Shown: one piece after another, positions 1 to 9,402 of the stretch
How positions within the stretch are numbered: the stretch's first letter is position 1
Layout of the letters: every line of letters starts with the position of its first letter
Origin: Dehalococcoidales bacterium
Lineage (GTDB): Bacteria > Chloroflexota > Dehalococcoidia > Dehalococcoidales > UBA2162
DNA length: 64,000 nucleotides
Direction of reading: 5' to 3'
Assembly (NCBI GenBank): GCA_016932435.1
Contig: JAFGCW010000010.1
Span: 1-64,000 of the forward strand
Notes under the pieces: model-generated
Database searches by the model: none
What the model saw: the letters and a program-made list of their open reading frames with translations, nothing else
What the model was told of the DNA's origin: nothing
Position numbers and translations under genes: made by a program

Positions 1-85
1 AAGTGGCGGAATGGGTAGACGCGACAGTCTCAAAAACTGTTGGGGGGCGACCCCCGTGTCGGTTCGAGTCCGACCTTCGGCACCA
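1..85 (+). tRNA. tRNA-Leu (anticodon CAA), 5' end cut by window edge
   Basis: The anticodon stem ACAGT/ACTGT encloses the loop CTCAAAA, giving anticodon CAA, which reads the leucine codon UUG. There is a long variable arm (GGGGGGCGACCCCC), typical of class II tRNAs, and a T-loop GGTTCGAGTCC. The 3' acceptor strand CTTCGGC at 75-81 implies a 5' strand GCCGAAG, of which only AAG lies inside the window, so four bases are missing. Discriminator A82 is followed by an encoded CCA at 83-85. Confidence 0.95.
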
Positions 86-219
86 CGCAATTTAATCCAA
101 TCTGTTAATCCGGGCGGGACAGTGCCTGGCGAACGAATATTACGGATGAACGATCATGTTTGTAAAGTGGTGGTATCAAGAGTCCCGGATCATGTATTAA
201 AAGGATTATAGAAGACAGG

Positions 220-1227
220 ATGTCCGGACTAAAATTAACCCGTAACAATTTCATTAAAGCGAGAAATTACATTTTCACCCATTCTGACAGTATCAACCAG
301 GCATGGTTCCGCTACAATTTCGAGGATGAAAGCACCAATACGTTTATGAATGTGCTGTCTGGATATCAGTATGAAAACGGCGGGTTTGGCGGACTGGTGT
401 ATGAGTATGAATACAACGGCCCGACGCTACACAGTACCGAACATGCCTTTCGATACATCTTCTACCTCAAATAGAAGCCACCCGCTGACCACCCGGTAAT
501 ACAAAAGATGATGAGGTATGTTCTGGAGCGCTACCGACCGGAGATCGGTTGCTGGGGCGATATGTTGGAGCCGGAAGTCAATGACAGTACACATGTCTGG
601 TGGTGGACATACGGCGAGGACAATTTCAGTCCGACCGACGATCTGAACGAGCGGATTTTGAACTATGATCCTAACGGTCAGGCAGCTCTGGCGGCGTTCG
701 AGGCGCTGTACAGCGAGCTGGTACCGGAGGATCTGTACCGAGATATCATCCGTTATCCCGTGGAAAAGATACTCAGGTATTATGATGAAGCATCACCCCT
801 GTTTGGACACTCCGGGAAACATGGACGCTTTGCCGGTGATATTGAAATACCCTACAATCTCAAATGTTTTCAGCGGTTTGTGAAATGCCTTAAAGATAAG
901 CCGCTTGCTGACAAACTGGAGGTGATTTTACGACAGAATCCTACAGCCTGTATGCAACTTGATTTGGCTAAATGGGAGAAGGGTTACGAGGAATTACCCA
1001 GTGATATAGTGGACTCGCCTGATAGTGTTGTATATCCGGCAGTGAAAGACCTGGTTGACCAATCGCTGGATTACCTTATTGGACAGCAAAGTGAGGATGG
1101 GGCATGGCATTTACCATACCGTTTCGGTGGGGATGAAGCGTTCAGGAAACTGGAAGCGGAATGTGAAGTACACTTAACGCTGCTGCTGTTGGCGGAGTTA
1201 AAAAGGTTCGACAGGATAGAATTATAA
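220..1227 (+). pseudogene. Prenyltransferase-like (alpha-alpha toroid) protein interrupted by an in-frame TAG
   Basis: Two open stretches (220-471 and 475-1227) lie in the same frame, separated only by TAG at 472-474. Reading through gives one protein of about 335 residues with no shift. The N-terminal part has the motif YQYENGGFGG and the C-terminal part has QQSEDGAWHLPYRF. Such Gln-rich, glycine-turn repeats are typical of terpene-cyclase/prenyltransferase toroid proteins, including uncharacterised cytosolic members with a similar N-terminal layout. TAG ends other intact genes here (for example 3787-3789), so it is not generally reassigned. The simplest reading is a recent nonsense mutation or a sequencing error. 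The family call is by motif only and the substrate is unknown. Confidence 0.65.
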
Positions 1228-1381
1228 CTTAAAAATTTACTGGTATAGTAGCCTTAACTTGGAGGATGGGGATGTGGAGTATCCATATATTATAGTTTTT
1301 AGCATGCTGAGTATCGATGGTGGTTGGAGGACGTAACGTCTATTGACCCGGGTGATCTTGCCGGAAATATCAATGCTATCC

Positions 1382-1419
1382 GCACCACGCATTTATTTTT
1401 GCGTAGCGTGGTGCTTTTT
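1382..1419 (+). terminator. Rho-independent terminator
   Basis: A perfect 9-bp stem GCACCACGC (1382-1390) / GCGTGGTGC (1406-1414) is followed by TTTTT. It lies downstream of the broken toroid gene and before the convergent IscA-like gene. The 150 bases between the toroid gene and this hairpin show no other feature. Confidence 0.8.
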
Positions 1420-1454
1420 GCCAGGTAATCGATTCCGGTATGACGTGCTAACTG

Positions 1455-1736
1455 CTAGTCCCTGTCTTTTCCCAGAATAACCAGTTCTGAGCCATTGGGG
1501 GTTTTATCTACGTCAATAGTAACACCGGCAAGGTTTTCAGCCAGTTTTTCCTCAACGACCAGGACGGCAAGGCCGTCATATTCTATACACTTATCTCCCG
1601 GCATTTCGATATCCATACCTAATCCAAGCTCTCCGTCATCCCGATTAACGAGTCGCAGACGGGCTTGAGACATATCTGTGTAATTGAGAAGAATTTTCTT
1701 GAGTTCCTGCTTGGCGTTTTCAGTAACAGTGACCAT
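1455..1736 (-). CDS. HesB/IscA-like fold protein lacking the C-terminal cluster cysteines
   Basis: A 93-residue protein opening MVTVTENAKQELKKIL, the usual start of A-type iron-sulfur carrier (HesB/IscA/SufA) proteins. It continues with the strand pattern ARLRLVNRDDGELGLGMDIE and ends GSELVILGK. Authentic A-type carriers have three conserved cysteines, two of them in a C-terminal CxC. Here only one cysteine (GDKCIEYDG, about residue 50) is present and the C-terminal pair is absent, so a scaffold role is unlikely. Similar cysteine-poor HesB-like proteins are common in anaerobes and have no assigned function. A purine-rich ribosome site (AGAAAGGGGAAGGGG on the minus strand) precedes the ATG. 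The gene stands alone. Confidence 0.75.
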   Translation of the reverse strand: MVTVTENAKQELKKILLNYTDMSQARLRLVNRDDGELGLGMDIEMPGDKCIEYDGLAVLVVEEKLAENLAGVTIDVDKTPNGSELVILGKDRD

Positions 1737-1946
1737 AATTTCCCCTTCCCCTTTCTACTCTCCCCCTTTATGGACAGTGAATTCAGGCGGCATGTTAACA
1801 TAAAGGGATTTTCTCTGTCAAACATTAAACCATAGCCAGATTAATCATTACAGGGATAAAGAGATTCATTTTATGAGCCTTTTAGCTCGATCTTAATCAC
1901 GCCTTTTTGACAGCCGCAGTTTGAGTAGCTATAATTCATGTCGGGT

Positions 1947-2020
1947 TGCCGAGTTGTGTAGTGGTAGCACAGGGGACTTTGAATCCTCCAGCCCAGGTTC
2001 GAATCCTGGCTCGGCAGCCA
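1947..2020 (+). tRNA. tRNA-Gln (anticodon TTG)
   Basis: The acceptor strands TGCCGAG (1947-1953) and CTCGGCA (2010-2016) pair perfectly. The anticodon loop CTTTGAA gives TTG, reading the glutamine codon CAA. The T arm is CCAGGTTCGAATCCTGG, and discriminator G is followed by encoded CCA (2018-2020). The roughly 190 bases between it and the next gene hold nothing I can identify. Confidence 0.95.
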
Positions 2021-2213
2021 AATCATTTTGGATCTGCTGTTACCAGTTTTTAGTTAAGGATTTGATGAGCTGGTTTCCAGTACTCGTAAAGCTGGAGTCG
2101 ATTCATCGATAAAGGTGTAGCCGGATAACGCGTTTCTTTTCTATATGAACAGCACTAGTTAACACGAAGCTCTCTTTACGGAAGCAGACGGTTTTTCCCG
2201 TGTAATTTGTTTA

Positions 2214-3116
2214 TTACCGGTCCAGAGTGGTCCTATCTTCGTGTTCTTGCCATAGGTCAGTTTTCTCTTCTGTCGTGCATATTACCAGGAAAACGAGAGG
2301 TCTGGTAACATTTGTTACCGTTACCGGGCAGTGTTTTACATTAGGTGGTATGGAGACGATTGTAGCGGTATCGAAGACATGTTCTTCCTGTTCTTCACCA
2401 AGACAGACGCTGACTTCCGCACCCAGATCATTCACGTTTTCAGGATCGCCGCCAAGGAAACAGAGTAATTCATGGTGATTATGGGAATGAGGGATCGGTG
2501 CTGAATAGCCCGGATAGATGCAATGATAACCCAGTGTCGTACCGCTCCTGTATTCATTATGGATGGCCGAAATCGATGTGCCCATGTATCCCGGTTCTCT
2601 TTCTCTATAAAAAGGACCCTGGATTATATTCATCCAGTATTTTCTACTGTTGTTGATAACCGGGCTGCCTTTCTTCATAGCCTTTATGTGCATATCCTGA
2701 CCGTTAGCCGTTTTTTTGGCTTCATATTCTTTTGTTGTCGATATTCTGATAAATATGAAGGGTTTGGTGTATTCTTTCAAAATTGCAGGACCATACCGAA
2801 GACCGGGTGGAATTGAGACTATTGTGGTGCTGGTTATTACGTGTTCTTCGTTGTCACTGCCCAGGTGGATACTGGCTGTCGCTCCCAGGTCAAGGATATT
2901 TTCGGGATTACCCCCTAAAAAACAGAGCAGTTCCCACCCGTCGCTCATTAGACTTTCATAAATGGTCCAGTCGCTGCTGTTAATACAATGATACTCATAG
3001 GTTAGTCCTATATTATCTCGATTGTCGTAGGAAAATACCAGTTCGTCTTTATTGCCTTGTATCACTTTTTTATAAGGTTCCCGAATCACGTTTTCTTCGT
3101 ATTTTCTCTCTGCCAT
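2214..3116 (-). CDS. Duplicated cupin-like protein, family with MAExKY N-terminus
   Basis: A 300-residue cytosolic protein made of two cupin-like halves (about 25-135 and 175-285). Each half carries the pattern LLCFLGGxPEN-x-DLGA followed by TIVSIPP, and ends with a beta-strand. The second half has a plausible metal-binding stretch HSHNHHELLCF. In the first half the matching site is degenerate (SDGWELLCF), suggesting one functional and one structural domain. It shares its N-terminal start and the DLG / IPxG motifs with the genes at 3292, 10345 and 10805. It is divergent from the single-domain gene at 3292 and the two may share a promoter region. Substrate and metal are unknown; the cupin call rests on motifs. 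Confidence 0.65.
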   Translation of the reverse strand: MAERKYEENVIREPYKKVIQGNKDELVFSYDNRDNIGLTYEYHCINSSDWTIYESLMSDGWELLCFLGGNPENILDLGATASIHLGSDNEEHVITSTTIVSIPPGLRYGPAILKEYTKPFIFIRISTTKEYEAKKTANGQDMHIKAMKKGSPVINNSRKYWMNIIQGPFYREREPGYMGTSISAIHNEYRSGTTLGYHCIYPGYSAPIPHSHNHHELLCFLGGDPENVNDLGAEVSVCLGEEQEEHVFDTATIVSIPPNVKHCPVTVTNVTRPLVFLVICTTEEKTDLWQEHEDRTTLDR

Positions 3117-3291
3117 TCTATCAACATCCTCTCATATCTGTTGAAATCTTCTAAATATAAGAATATTAGCATTTGATAATAGAGCTTCACAATTATTCCG
3201 CACCTGCCTTTGTTTTTTTGCCTTCTTTCAATTATGATTAGAAACCAAATGTATTATTTTATAATTTGTTTTAATAAGGAGGTACCGGAAA

Positions 3292-3789
3292 ATGGCTGAA
3301 ACAAAATATGGTAAATATATCAGAACAGGACCCGTTACCGTTCCCCCTCGAGGGAAACTGGCTTTCCACAGTGATAGTTTTAATGCGGGAATCGGTGAAG
3401 GAGAACGTAAAGAAAGACCGGCGCCAGTTCCGGGTTCGGGAGTCTATCTGAATGCGGACGCTTATGACGGATGTCAGTATTACGTGAGTATCCAGCGAAC
3501 GACGGAGGCTCCTCCGAACCAGCCTTTCCTTCTGAAGCATGTCCATGAAGATGTCGATGAAGTGGTGATGTTCGTGGCTGCGGGTCCAGACGCCGACCTG
3601 GGCACTACGGTTACCTTCATGATGGGTGAAGGTGAAGAAGAAGAGGAACACACATTCAGTGAGACAACCGTGATTAATATACCTGCCGGTGTTACTCACG
3701 GGCCGATGTTCTACAGCAGTCTGTTCAAAGAAGGAAAACAGTTCTATCTAATTGTCTGGTTAAATCAGGCTGACTATCCTATGGAATAG
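3292..3789 (+). CDS. Single-domain cupin-like protein
   Basis: 165 residues with one cupin-like domain. The probable metal site KHVHEDVDEVVMF lies near residue 83, followed by DLGTTVTFMMGEG and VINIPAGVTHGPMF, so both histidine clusters expected of a metal cupin are present. The start MAETKYGKYIR matches the other three family members in the window. A strong ribosome site AAGGAGG precedes the ATG. A short acidic run (GEGEEEEEH) sits between the two motifs. It is divergent from the duplicated paralogue and ends at a clear terminator, so it is probably monocistronic. Function unknown; a small-molecule isomerase, dioxygenase or binding role are all possible. Confidence 0.7.
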   Translation: MAETKYGKYIRTGPVTVPPRGKLAFHSDSFNAGIGEGERKERPAPVPGSGVYLNADAYDGCQYYVSIQRTTEAPPNQPFLLKHVHEDVDEVVMFVAAGPDADLGTTVTFMMGEGEEEEEHTFSETTVINIPAGVTHGPMFYSSLFKEGKQFYLIVWLNQADYPME

Positions 3790-3807
3790 CAGTAAGATCG
3801 GATATTA

Positions 3808-3842
3808 AGAGTGAGTATCATCTTGATACTCCCTCTTTTTTT
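3808..3842 (+). terminator. Rho-independent terminator of the cupin gene
   Basis: Stem AGAG..GAGTATCA / TGATACTC..CTCT (about 12 bp with one internal mismatch, loop TCT) is followed by a run of seven T. The orientation fits the plus-strand gene ending at 3789. Confidence 0.85.
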
Positions 3843-3864
3843 GGATTGTACGGGTAGGTCCGGA

Positions 3865-5208
3865 TTATCGGTATCTGCCGTATTCTTCTGCGACCTGCAT
3901 AAAGATACGGAGCTTTTCGGGGTCTCCTCCCTCCGGTACTCCACCACCATTCAGAATGAATCCGCCGCCTTCAGCGCAAACCTCTACCATCTTGCGGGTG
4001 TACTCTTTTATTTCTTCGAAAGATCCCAGGCGCATTAAAGAATGTGGAATAATGCCTGATATACAGGAAAGGTGGCCTACGGCCTTTTTAGCCCGTGTCA
4101 TATCGGTTTCATCGAACATCCAGTGGACCCAGCCTCTGGGGATATCCTGGATCGCCTCGAGACGCCTTTCATACTTTCCTTCGGCAACCGGTCTCACTAT
4201 CAAACCTTCTTCTATGAATGCCGTAAACAACTTCTTCAGTGTAGGCCAGTAAAAGGTTTCGAACTGCTTGTCGGACATAAAGACATCATCGCCTTTGTGT
4301 AACGGCATACCTATCGCTACAGCTCCCATAGCATTGGCTGTTTTTATAGCTTCCCTGATCGTGATATCGGCAATCCTGTCCATTGCTTCATGCAGCTTAT
4401 CCGGCTGCCGGTACATATCTTTCGACGTACCTGAGGTCCCTCTCAGGATATCGGCAATACTGTCGAAGGGTGCCAGAGCCGAAGCACTTGGTATGCCCGG
4501 GAAACCGGCTGCCTGAATCTCCCTGTGACAGGCTCCAACCTTCTCTCCCCATTTCATCATTTCGGTACTGGCATTAATCATAGCCTGGAGAGCTTCCTGA
4601 ACATCCGGTTGTGAATAAGGAGCTACGAAGCCGACAGCAGAACCCATACCCATTATGGAATTAAAGGGAACGAGTTTTGTCAAAGGCGACAGAGCGCCAA
4701 CTACCCTGGGAATAAATGCCCTGAGAGCAAAGTCGGATGGATCTCTCAGGAAATCATCATATTCATCTTCACTCATGTATTCATTTTCGACGAACTGGAA
4801 CATAGTGACATCTTTACCGAGTCCATGTCCCGGCCACTTATACAGTTTATAGTCTATCGCTTCAAATACCTTTGCCGAATATATACCGGGCCCTCCGAAG
4901 GTATCAGAAATATCATTGAAATCATGGAAGAACTTCATCCATGCCTGGCATAGTTTATCGGGATCATACATAGCCTCATGGAGTGTAGTCCCGCCGTAAT
5001 ACAGAGCGTAATTCCCACCCATCGAGGAAACGGGTATCCTGTCGGGCTCTTTCATCAGGAGCGCGTCCTGAAGTCTTCGGACTCTTTCCTGGTAGGCTTG
5101 TTTCGCTTCCAGGCTGATAAATTCGACCCCCGGAGCTTCCAGCCATCTTTTAAACCTTTCTGCTTTCTTTTCCTCCGGAGTCAGTTTCGACCAATCGGTG
5201 TCTGTCAT
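3865..5208 (-). CDS. Uroporphyrinogen decarboxylase-family protein (methyltransferase-like)
   Basis: 447 residues. The start is placed at MTDTDWSKL because GGAGGG lies 10 bases upstream; the open frame extends 36 codons further but that part looks non-coding. The family signature MKEPDRIPV sits near residue 55 and the C-terminal GGGFILNGGGVPEGGDPE is typical of UroD-like methyltransferases. Known relatives (MtaA, MtbA, CmuA C-terminal domain) transfer methyl groups between corrinoid proteins and thiols using a zinc bound by His and Cys. Here the equivalent site reads WVHWMFDETD with a downstream cysteine, so zinc chemistry is uncertain. Paralogues are at 35269 and 54477. True haem synthesis is unlikely since no other haem genes are nearby. 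It is convergent with the cupin gene. Confidence 0.8.
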   Translation of the reverse strand: MTDTDWSKLTPEEKKAERFKRWLEAPGVEFISLEAKQAYQERVRRLQDALLMKEPDRIPVSSMGGNYALYYGGTTLHEAMYDPDKLCQAWMKFFHDFNDISDTFGGPGIYSAKVFEAIDYKLYKWPGHGLGKDVTMFQFVENEYMSEDEYDDFLRDPSDFALRAFIPRVVGALSPLTKLVPFNSIMGMGSAVGFVAPYSQPDVQEALQAMINASTEMMKWGEKVGACHREIQAAGFPGIPSASALAPFDSIADILRGTSGTSKDMYRQPDKLHEAMDRIADITIREAIKTANAMGAVAIGMPLHKGDDVFMSDKQFETFYWPTLKKLFTAFIEEGLIVRPVAEGKYERRLEAIQDIPRGWVHWMFDETDMTRAKKAVGHLSCISGIIPHSLMRLGSFEEIKEYTRKMVEVCAEGGGFILNGGGVPEGGDPEKLRIFMQVAEEYGRYR

Positions 5209-5465
5209 CTGGGTTTTTCCCTCCTGTCTATTTTGGCTCTCACTTTCTAATTTGGTCGTATTATAACAGGCACTCTCCAGGAAATAAAACTTGACTAAGG
5301 TAGAATTCCCGAGCATCAGTGTGGTATTATTTGCGAAACATCTCGATTACAATTGACATCACACAGGCAGTATGAGAAAAAATCCCTGTTTCAGGAGGTG
5401 ACGCTTATAGGATTAACGTGCCCGTTTTTAGCCAAAAAAAATTATAAAGAGGAGGAAGTCGAATA

Positions 5466-7286
5466 TTGAAAAATAAAATCTTATGGGTGGTTGTTAGTTG
5501 TTTGATGGCGCTGTCGCTGTTGATCGTTTCCTGCGAAGATAAAACCGAAACGACGACTGTGGATGACGGTGACGACGAAGTTAAGATCACGGTCACCGGA
5601 GACGAAGAAATGGTTGGAGAAGATGAAGAAGATAAAGTTGTAGAAGCACCGAAAGGAATACAGTATGGCGGTACCGCCAGGGTCGCGACACAATTCGAAA
5701 CGCTAGGTTTCGATGAAGTGTATACATTTGTAACAAGCGCCAATACTATGAAACTTACCCACCAGGAACTCATGATGGGAGACTGGACACTAGGGCCTGC
5801 CGGAACCGGAGAAGTAGACTGGGCACAGGGTTCGATCAGGAAAATCAACCTGAATACCGGCTGTATTGCTGAAAGCTGGGAGATACCTGAGCTTGGTACC
5901 GTTATCTTTAATATTCGTGAAGGCGTCCAGTTCGCTATGGATCCGGATAATGAAGCGAGCGTTCTGGTCGGTGGAAGATCAGTCACCGCAGATGACGTGG
6001 TTGATACATTAACCCTGTTAACAACCCATCCTCGAGCGATGCTCAGTATGGGTGATACCAGATTTGCTACATTTGAAAAAACAGATGATATGACGGTTAA
6101 GGCAACGCTTCCGGTGACTACTTTTGATGATGTCGGAATAATCGGTGATTTCGCCAGCATTGTCGCTCCGGAAGTCGGCGATACATTCGGACTTCCTCTC
6201 GATTGGAAATACTCCGTCGGTACCGGACCATTCATGCTGAAAGACTTTGTAGCTGGCAGTTCAGCGACATTTGAAAAGAGTCCTAATTACTGGGAGAAAG
6301 ACCCGATCGGCGAGGGTATGGGTAATGATTTACCTTACCTCGATGGTGTAAAAATCCTGATCATCCAGGATGCATCGACCCGAATGTCGGCAATAAGAAC
6401 TGCCAATATAGATATCCTGGGCGGTATAGGCTGGGAAGATGCAAATGATTTAGGAAAAAGATCTCCTGACATGATGTCTAAGAAATATTTTGCTGAAGCT
6501 TCCGGCGCTATCTATATGAGGACAGATAAAGCAGGTACACCTTATGCCAACAAGAATGTTCGCCGGGCACTGATGATGGCAACCGATTTCGAGACAATCA
6601 AGGAAAATTATTCCGGTGGGGAAGCCCAGATATTGAGCTGGCCTATCTGCGAAATGAAGGAATTTAAAGACGCCTACCTTCCCCTGGAAGAAGCTCCGGC
6701 ATCCGTTCAGGAACTATACGTTTACGATACTGCTAAAGCAAAGACACTCCTGACAAACGCCGGTTATCCCGAAGGCTTCAAGACTACCATTGTCTGCGGT
6801 ACTACCGCTGCAGACTACCTTGCCATTATCAAGGATATGTGGAGTAAGGTTGGTGTTGATTTAACTATCGAACCTCTGGAATCTACTATATTCACAGGCA
6901 TCGTTTGGGGCAGGAGATACGAAGATATGATATATACCGCTCCCGGCCCGGTTGCCAACCTTTACCTTGCATATTGGTATGTTTCCGGACCTATGGGCGC
7001 TAATATGAGTTTCGTAGACGACCCGGTATGCGTGGAGGCCAAAAACGAAATGATGAAACTCAGCATGATCGATGTAACGCAAGCCGACGCAGTAAATAAA
7101 GAGCTTCTGAACTACGTTCTCGACCAGGCTTGGGCTATCCCTACTCCGGCTACGCCGCTTAATAATTTCTGGTGGCCATGGATCAAGAACTACCATGGGG
7201 AAGTGAGTCTGGGATACAATAACGATTTCAACTACACTAAGTATATCTGGATAGATCAATACCAGAAAGAGTCTATGGGAAAATAA
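5466..7286 (+). CDS. ABC transporter solute-binding lipoprotein, family 5
   Basis: 606 residues, TTG start preceded by GAGGAGG. A lipoprotein signal peptide ends at LLIVSC (Cys23), followed by an acidic Thr/Asp/Glu linker to about residue 65. The mature domain begins IQYGGTARVATQF and shows the family-5 (oligopeptide/nickel-type) features WEIPELGTVIFNIREGVQF, SVTADDVVDTL, SPNYWEKDP, NVRRALMMATDF and AKTLLTNAGYPEGF. It would capture a solute outside the membrane and deliver it to a permease, but no permease or ATPase gene is in the window. It is a close tandem paralogue of 7503, with long identical blocks, and a more distant one of 38081. Ligand not predictable. Confidence 0.9.
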   Translation: MKNKILWVVVSCLMALSLLIVSCEDKTETTTVDDGDDEVKITVTGDEEMVGEDEEDKVVEAPKGIQYGGTARVATQFETLGFDEVYTFVTSANTMKLTHQELMMGDWTLGPAGTGEVDWAQGSIRKINLNTGCIAESWEIPELGTVIFNIREGVQFAMDPDNEASVLVGGRSVTADDVVDTLTLLTTHPRAMLSMGDTRFATFEKTDDMTVKATLPVTTFDDVGIIGDFASIVAPEVGDTFGLPLDWKYSVGTGPFMLKDFVAGSSATFEKSPNYWEKDPIGEGMGNDLPYLDGVKILIIQDASTRMSAIRTANIDILGGIGWEDANDLGKRSPDMMSKKYFAEASGAIYMRTDKAGTPYANKNVRRALMMATDFETIKENYSGGEAQILSWPICEMKEFKDAYLPLEEAPASVQELYVYDTAKAKTLLTNAGYPEGFKTTIVCGTTAADYLAIIKDMWSKVGVDLTIEPLESTIFTGIVWGRRYEDMIYTAPGPVANLYLAYWYVSGPMGANMSFVDDPVCVEAKNEMMKLSMIDVTQADAVNKELLNYVLDQAWAIPTPATPLNNFWWPWIKNYHGEVSLGYNNDFNYTKYIWIDQYQKESMGK

Positions 7287-7309
7287 TCCTAAGCGTCTTT
7301 TAATCGTTA

Positions 7310-7339
7310 GGGCGGAGGATTATTCCTCCGCCCTTTTTT
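7310..7339 (+). terminator. Rho-independent terminator between tandem solute-binding genes
   Basis: A perfect 10-bp stem GGGCGGAGGA / TCCTCCGCCC with loop TTAT is followed by TTTTTT. It separates the two paralogues, so each is probably transcribed on its own or the second is attenuated. Confidence 0.92.
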
Positions 7340-7502
7340 ATTATTATCGGTTTGAATGCTAACGATTTTTGTAAATTCATAATAAATGTGTTGACTTCAT
7401 TAACACAGTATGATACATAGGTGCTACTTCAGTTACACGATAACACCTCTAAACTACGAACTCGATAAACAAGTGCCAAATAAAAAAAGGAGGTAGTCAG
7501 GA

Positions 7503-9329
7503 ATGAAGTGTAAATTTGGCTGGGTTGTTGTTAGTTGTCTCATGGTGTTATCACTGTTGATCGTCTCATGCGAAGAAAAAACCGAAAAGACGACGACGGT
7601 GGATGAAGGTGACGACGAGGTAATAATCACTGTTACCGAAGACACGTCAATGGTTGAAGATGGCGAGGATGACAAGGTGGTCGAAGCACCGAGAGGAATA
7701 CAGTATGGCGGTACTGTCAAGATCGCGACTCAATTTGAACCGCGACGTTTCGATGAATCGCATGGATTTTTAACAGACGCCACTACCATGAAACTTACCC
7801 ACCAGGAATTAATGATGGGTGACTGGACACTGGGTCCTGCCGGAACCGGCAAGGTAGACTGGGCGCAGGGTTCGATTAGGAGAATCGACCTGAATACCGG
7901 CTGTATTGCTGAGAACTGGGAGATACCTGAGCTTGGTACGGTTATCTTTAATATCCGTGAAGGGGTCGAATTTGCTCTGGATCCGGAAAATGAAGCGAGT
8001 GTTCTGGTCGGTGGACGAACAGTTACCGCTGATGACGTAATCGATACATTAACCCTGTACACAACCAATTTTCCTCTTTCGATGATAAGTATGGGTGATA
8101 CCAGATTTGCTACATTTGAAAAATTAGGTGATATGACGGTTAAGGCAACGCTTCCGGTAACTGCTTTTGATGATGTCGGAATTCTCGGTGACTTCGCCAG
8201 CATTGTCGCTCCGGAAATCGGTGAAACATTCGGACTCCCTCTCGACTGGAGATATTCATGCGGTACCGGGGCATTCATGCTGAAAGACTATGTTCCGAGT
8301 AGTTCGGTGTTATTTGAGAAGAGTCCCAATTACTGGGAGAAAGACCCGATAGGCGAAGGCATGGGTAATGATTTACCTTACCTTGACGGGGTTAAACTCC
8401 TTATCATACCGGATGATTCCTCCCGGCAGGCTGCGCTACGCACGGCCAAAGTAGACATACTCCATGGTGTAGGCTGGGAAAATGCCAATGAATTGAGAAA
8501 AAGAACTCCCGATTTGATGTCTAAAAAATATTTTGCCGTGGCTCCCGGTGCAATCTATATGAGGACAGATAAAGCAGAGACCCCTTATACCAACAAGGAT
8601 GTCCGCCGGGCACTGATGATGGCGACCGATTTCGAGACAATCAAGGAAACGTACTGCGGCGGCGAAGCCCAGATACTGAGCTTCCCTATCTGCGAAATGA
8701 AGGAATATAAAGACGCCTACCTTCCCCTGGAAGAGGCTCCGGCATCCGTTCAGGAACTGTACGTTTACGATACTGCTAAAGCAAAGACACTCCTGACCAA
8801 CGCCGGCTATCCTGATGGTTTCAAAACCGAGATTTTTTGCCATGTGAACAGCGCCGATTACCTTGCCATTATCAAGGATATGTGGAGCAAGGTAAATGTT
8901 GATGTAACTATCGTACCTCATGAAGGCAGTGTATTCACCGGTATCTCGTGGGGCAGACATTATGAAGACATGATATACACCAGCCCCGGCCCGGTTGCCA
9001 ACCTTTACCTTGCATACTGGTATGTCTCGGGGCCCTATGGTGCTAATGCGAGTTACGTTGACGACCCGGTATGCGTGGAAGCCAAAGACAAAATGATGCG
9101 ACTCAGTATGATCGATGTTTCTCAGGCAGACGCGATTAACAAGGAGCTTATGGCATACGTTCTCGACCAGGCCTGGGCTATCCCCGCTCCGGCTACGCCG
9201 CTTAATAATTTCTGGTGGCCATGGGTCAAGAACTACCATGGAGAAGCGAGTCTGGGATACAATAACGATTTAAATTACACGAAGTATATCTGGATGGACA
9301 CAGCACTTAAGGAGTCCATGGGATATTAA
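7503..9329 (+). CDS. ABC transporter solute-binding lipoprotein, family 5 (tandem paralogue)
   Basis: 608 residues, ATG start with AAAGGAGG upstream. It has the same plan as the gene at 5466: lipobox IVSC at Cys23, acidic linker, then a family-5 binding domain with VTADDVIDTL, SPNYWEKDP, DVRRALMMATDF and AKTLLTNAGYPDGF. Large blocks are identical to the upstream copy (for example PICEMKE through AKTLL). Divergence concentrates in segments such as HVNSADYLAI and VPHEGSVFTG, compared with GTTAADYLAI and EPLESTIFTG. If those line the pocket, the pair may bind related but different ligands. No transporter partner is adjacent. It ends at its own strong terminator. Confidence 0.9.
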   Translation: MKCKFGWVVVSCLMVLSLLIVSCEEKTEKTTTVDEGDDEVIITVTEDTSMVEDGEDDKVVEAPRGIQYGGTVKIATQFEPRRFDESHGFLTDATTMKLTHQELMMGDWTLGPAGTGKVDWAQGSIRRIDLNTGCIAENWEIPELGTVIFNIREGVEFALDPENEASVLVGGRTVTADDVIDTLTLYTTNFPLSMISMGDTRFATFEKLGDMTVKATLPVTAFDDVGILGDFASIVAPEIGETFGLPLDWRYSCGTGAFMLKDYVPSSSVLFEKSPNYWEKDPIGEGMGNDLPYLDGVKLLIIPDDSSRQAALRTAKVDILHGVGWENANELRKRTPDLMSKKYFAVAPGAIYMRTDKAETPYTNKDVRRALMMATDFETIKETYCGGEAQILSFPICEMKEYKDAYLPLEEAPASVQELYVYDTAKAKTLLTNAGYPDGFKTEIFCHVNSADYLAIIKDMWSKVNVDVTIVPHEGSVFTGISWGRHYEDMIYTSPGPVANLYLAYWYVSGPYGANASYVDDPVCVEAKDKMMRLSMIDVSQADAINKELMAYVLDQAWAIPAPATPLNNFWWPWVKNYHGEASLGYNNDLNYTKYIWMDTALKESMGY

Positions 9330-9351
9330 TCCTGAATAGCCAGCTGTTTTA

Positions 9352-9381
9352 GGGGCGGAGAATTTTATCTCCGCCCCTTTT
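9352..9381 (+). terminator. Rho-independent terminator
   Basis: Stem GGGGCGGAG (9352-9360) / CTCCGCCCC (9369-9377) is followed by TTTT. It ends the second solute-binding gene just before the convergent SDR gene and resembles the terminator at 7310, as expected for a duplicated gene. Confidence 0.9.
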
Positions 9382-9402
9382 ATAAATCACCGATATTATC
9401 TA

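Noticed and set aside
472..474. TAG recoding across the genome (pyrrolysine or altered code)
   Set aside because: Several intact genes end in TAG at the expected place, for example the cupin gene ending at 3789, so only this site is odd.
7391..7416. TTGACT box as promoter for the second solute-binding gene
   Set aside because: With a normal spacer the -10 position reads TACATA, too weak to report; the better TATGAT lies only 12 bases away.
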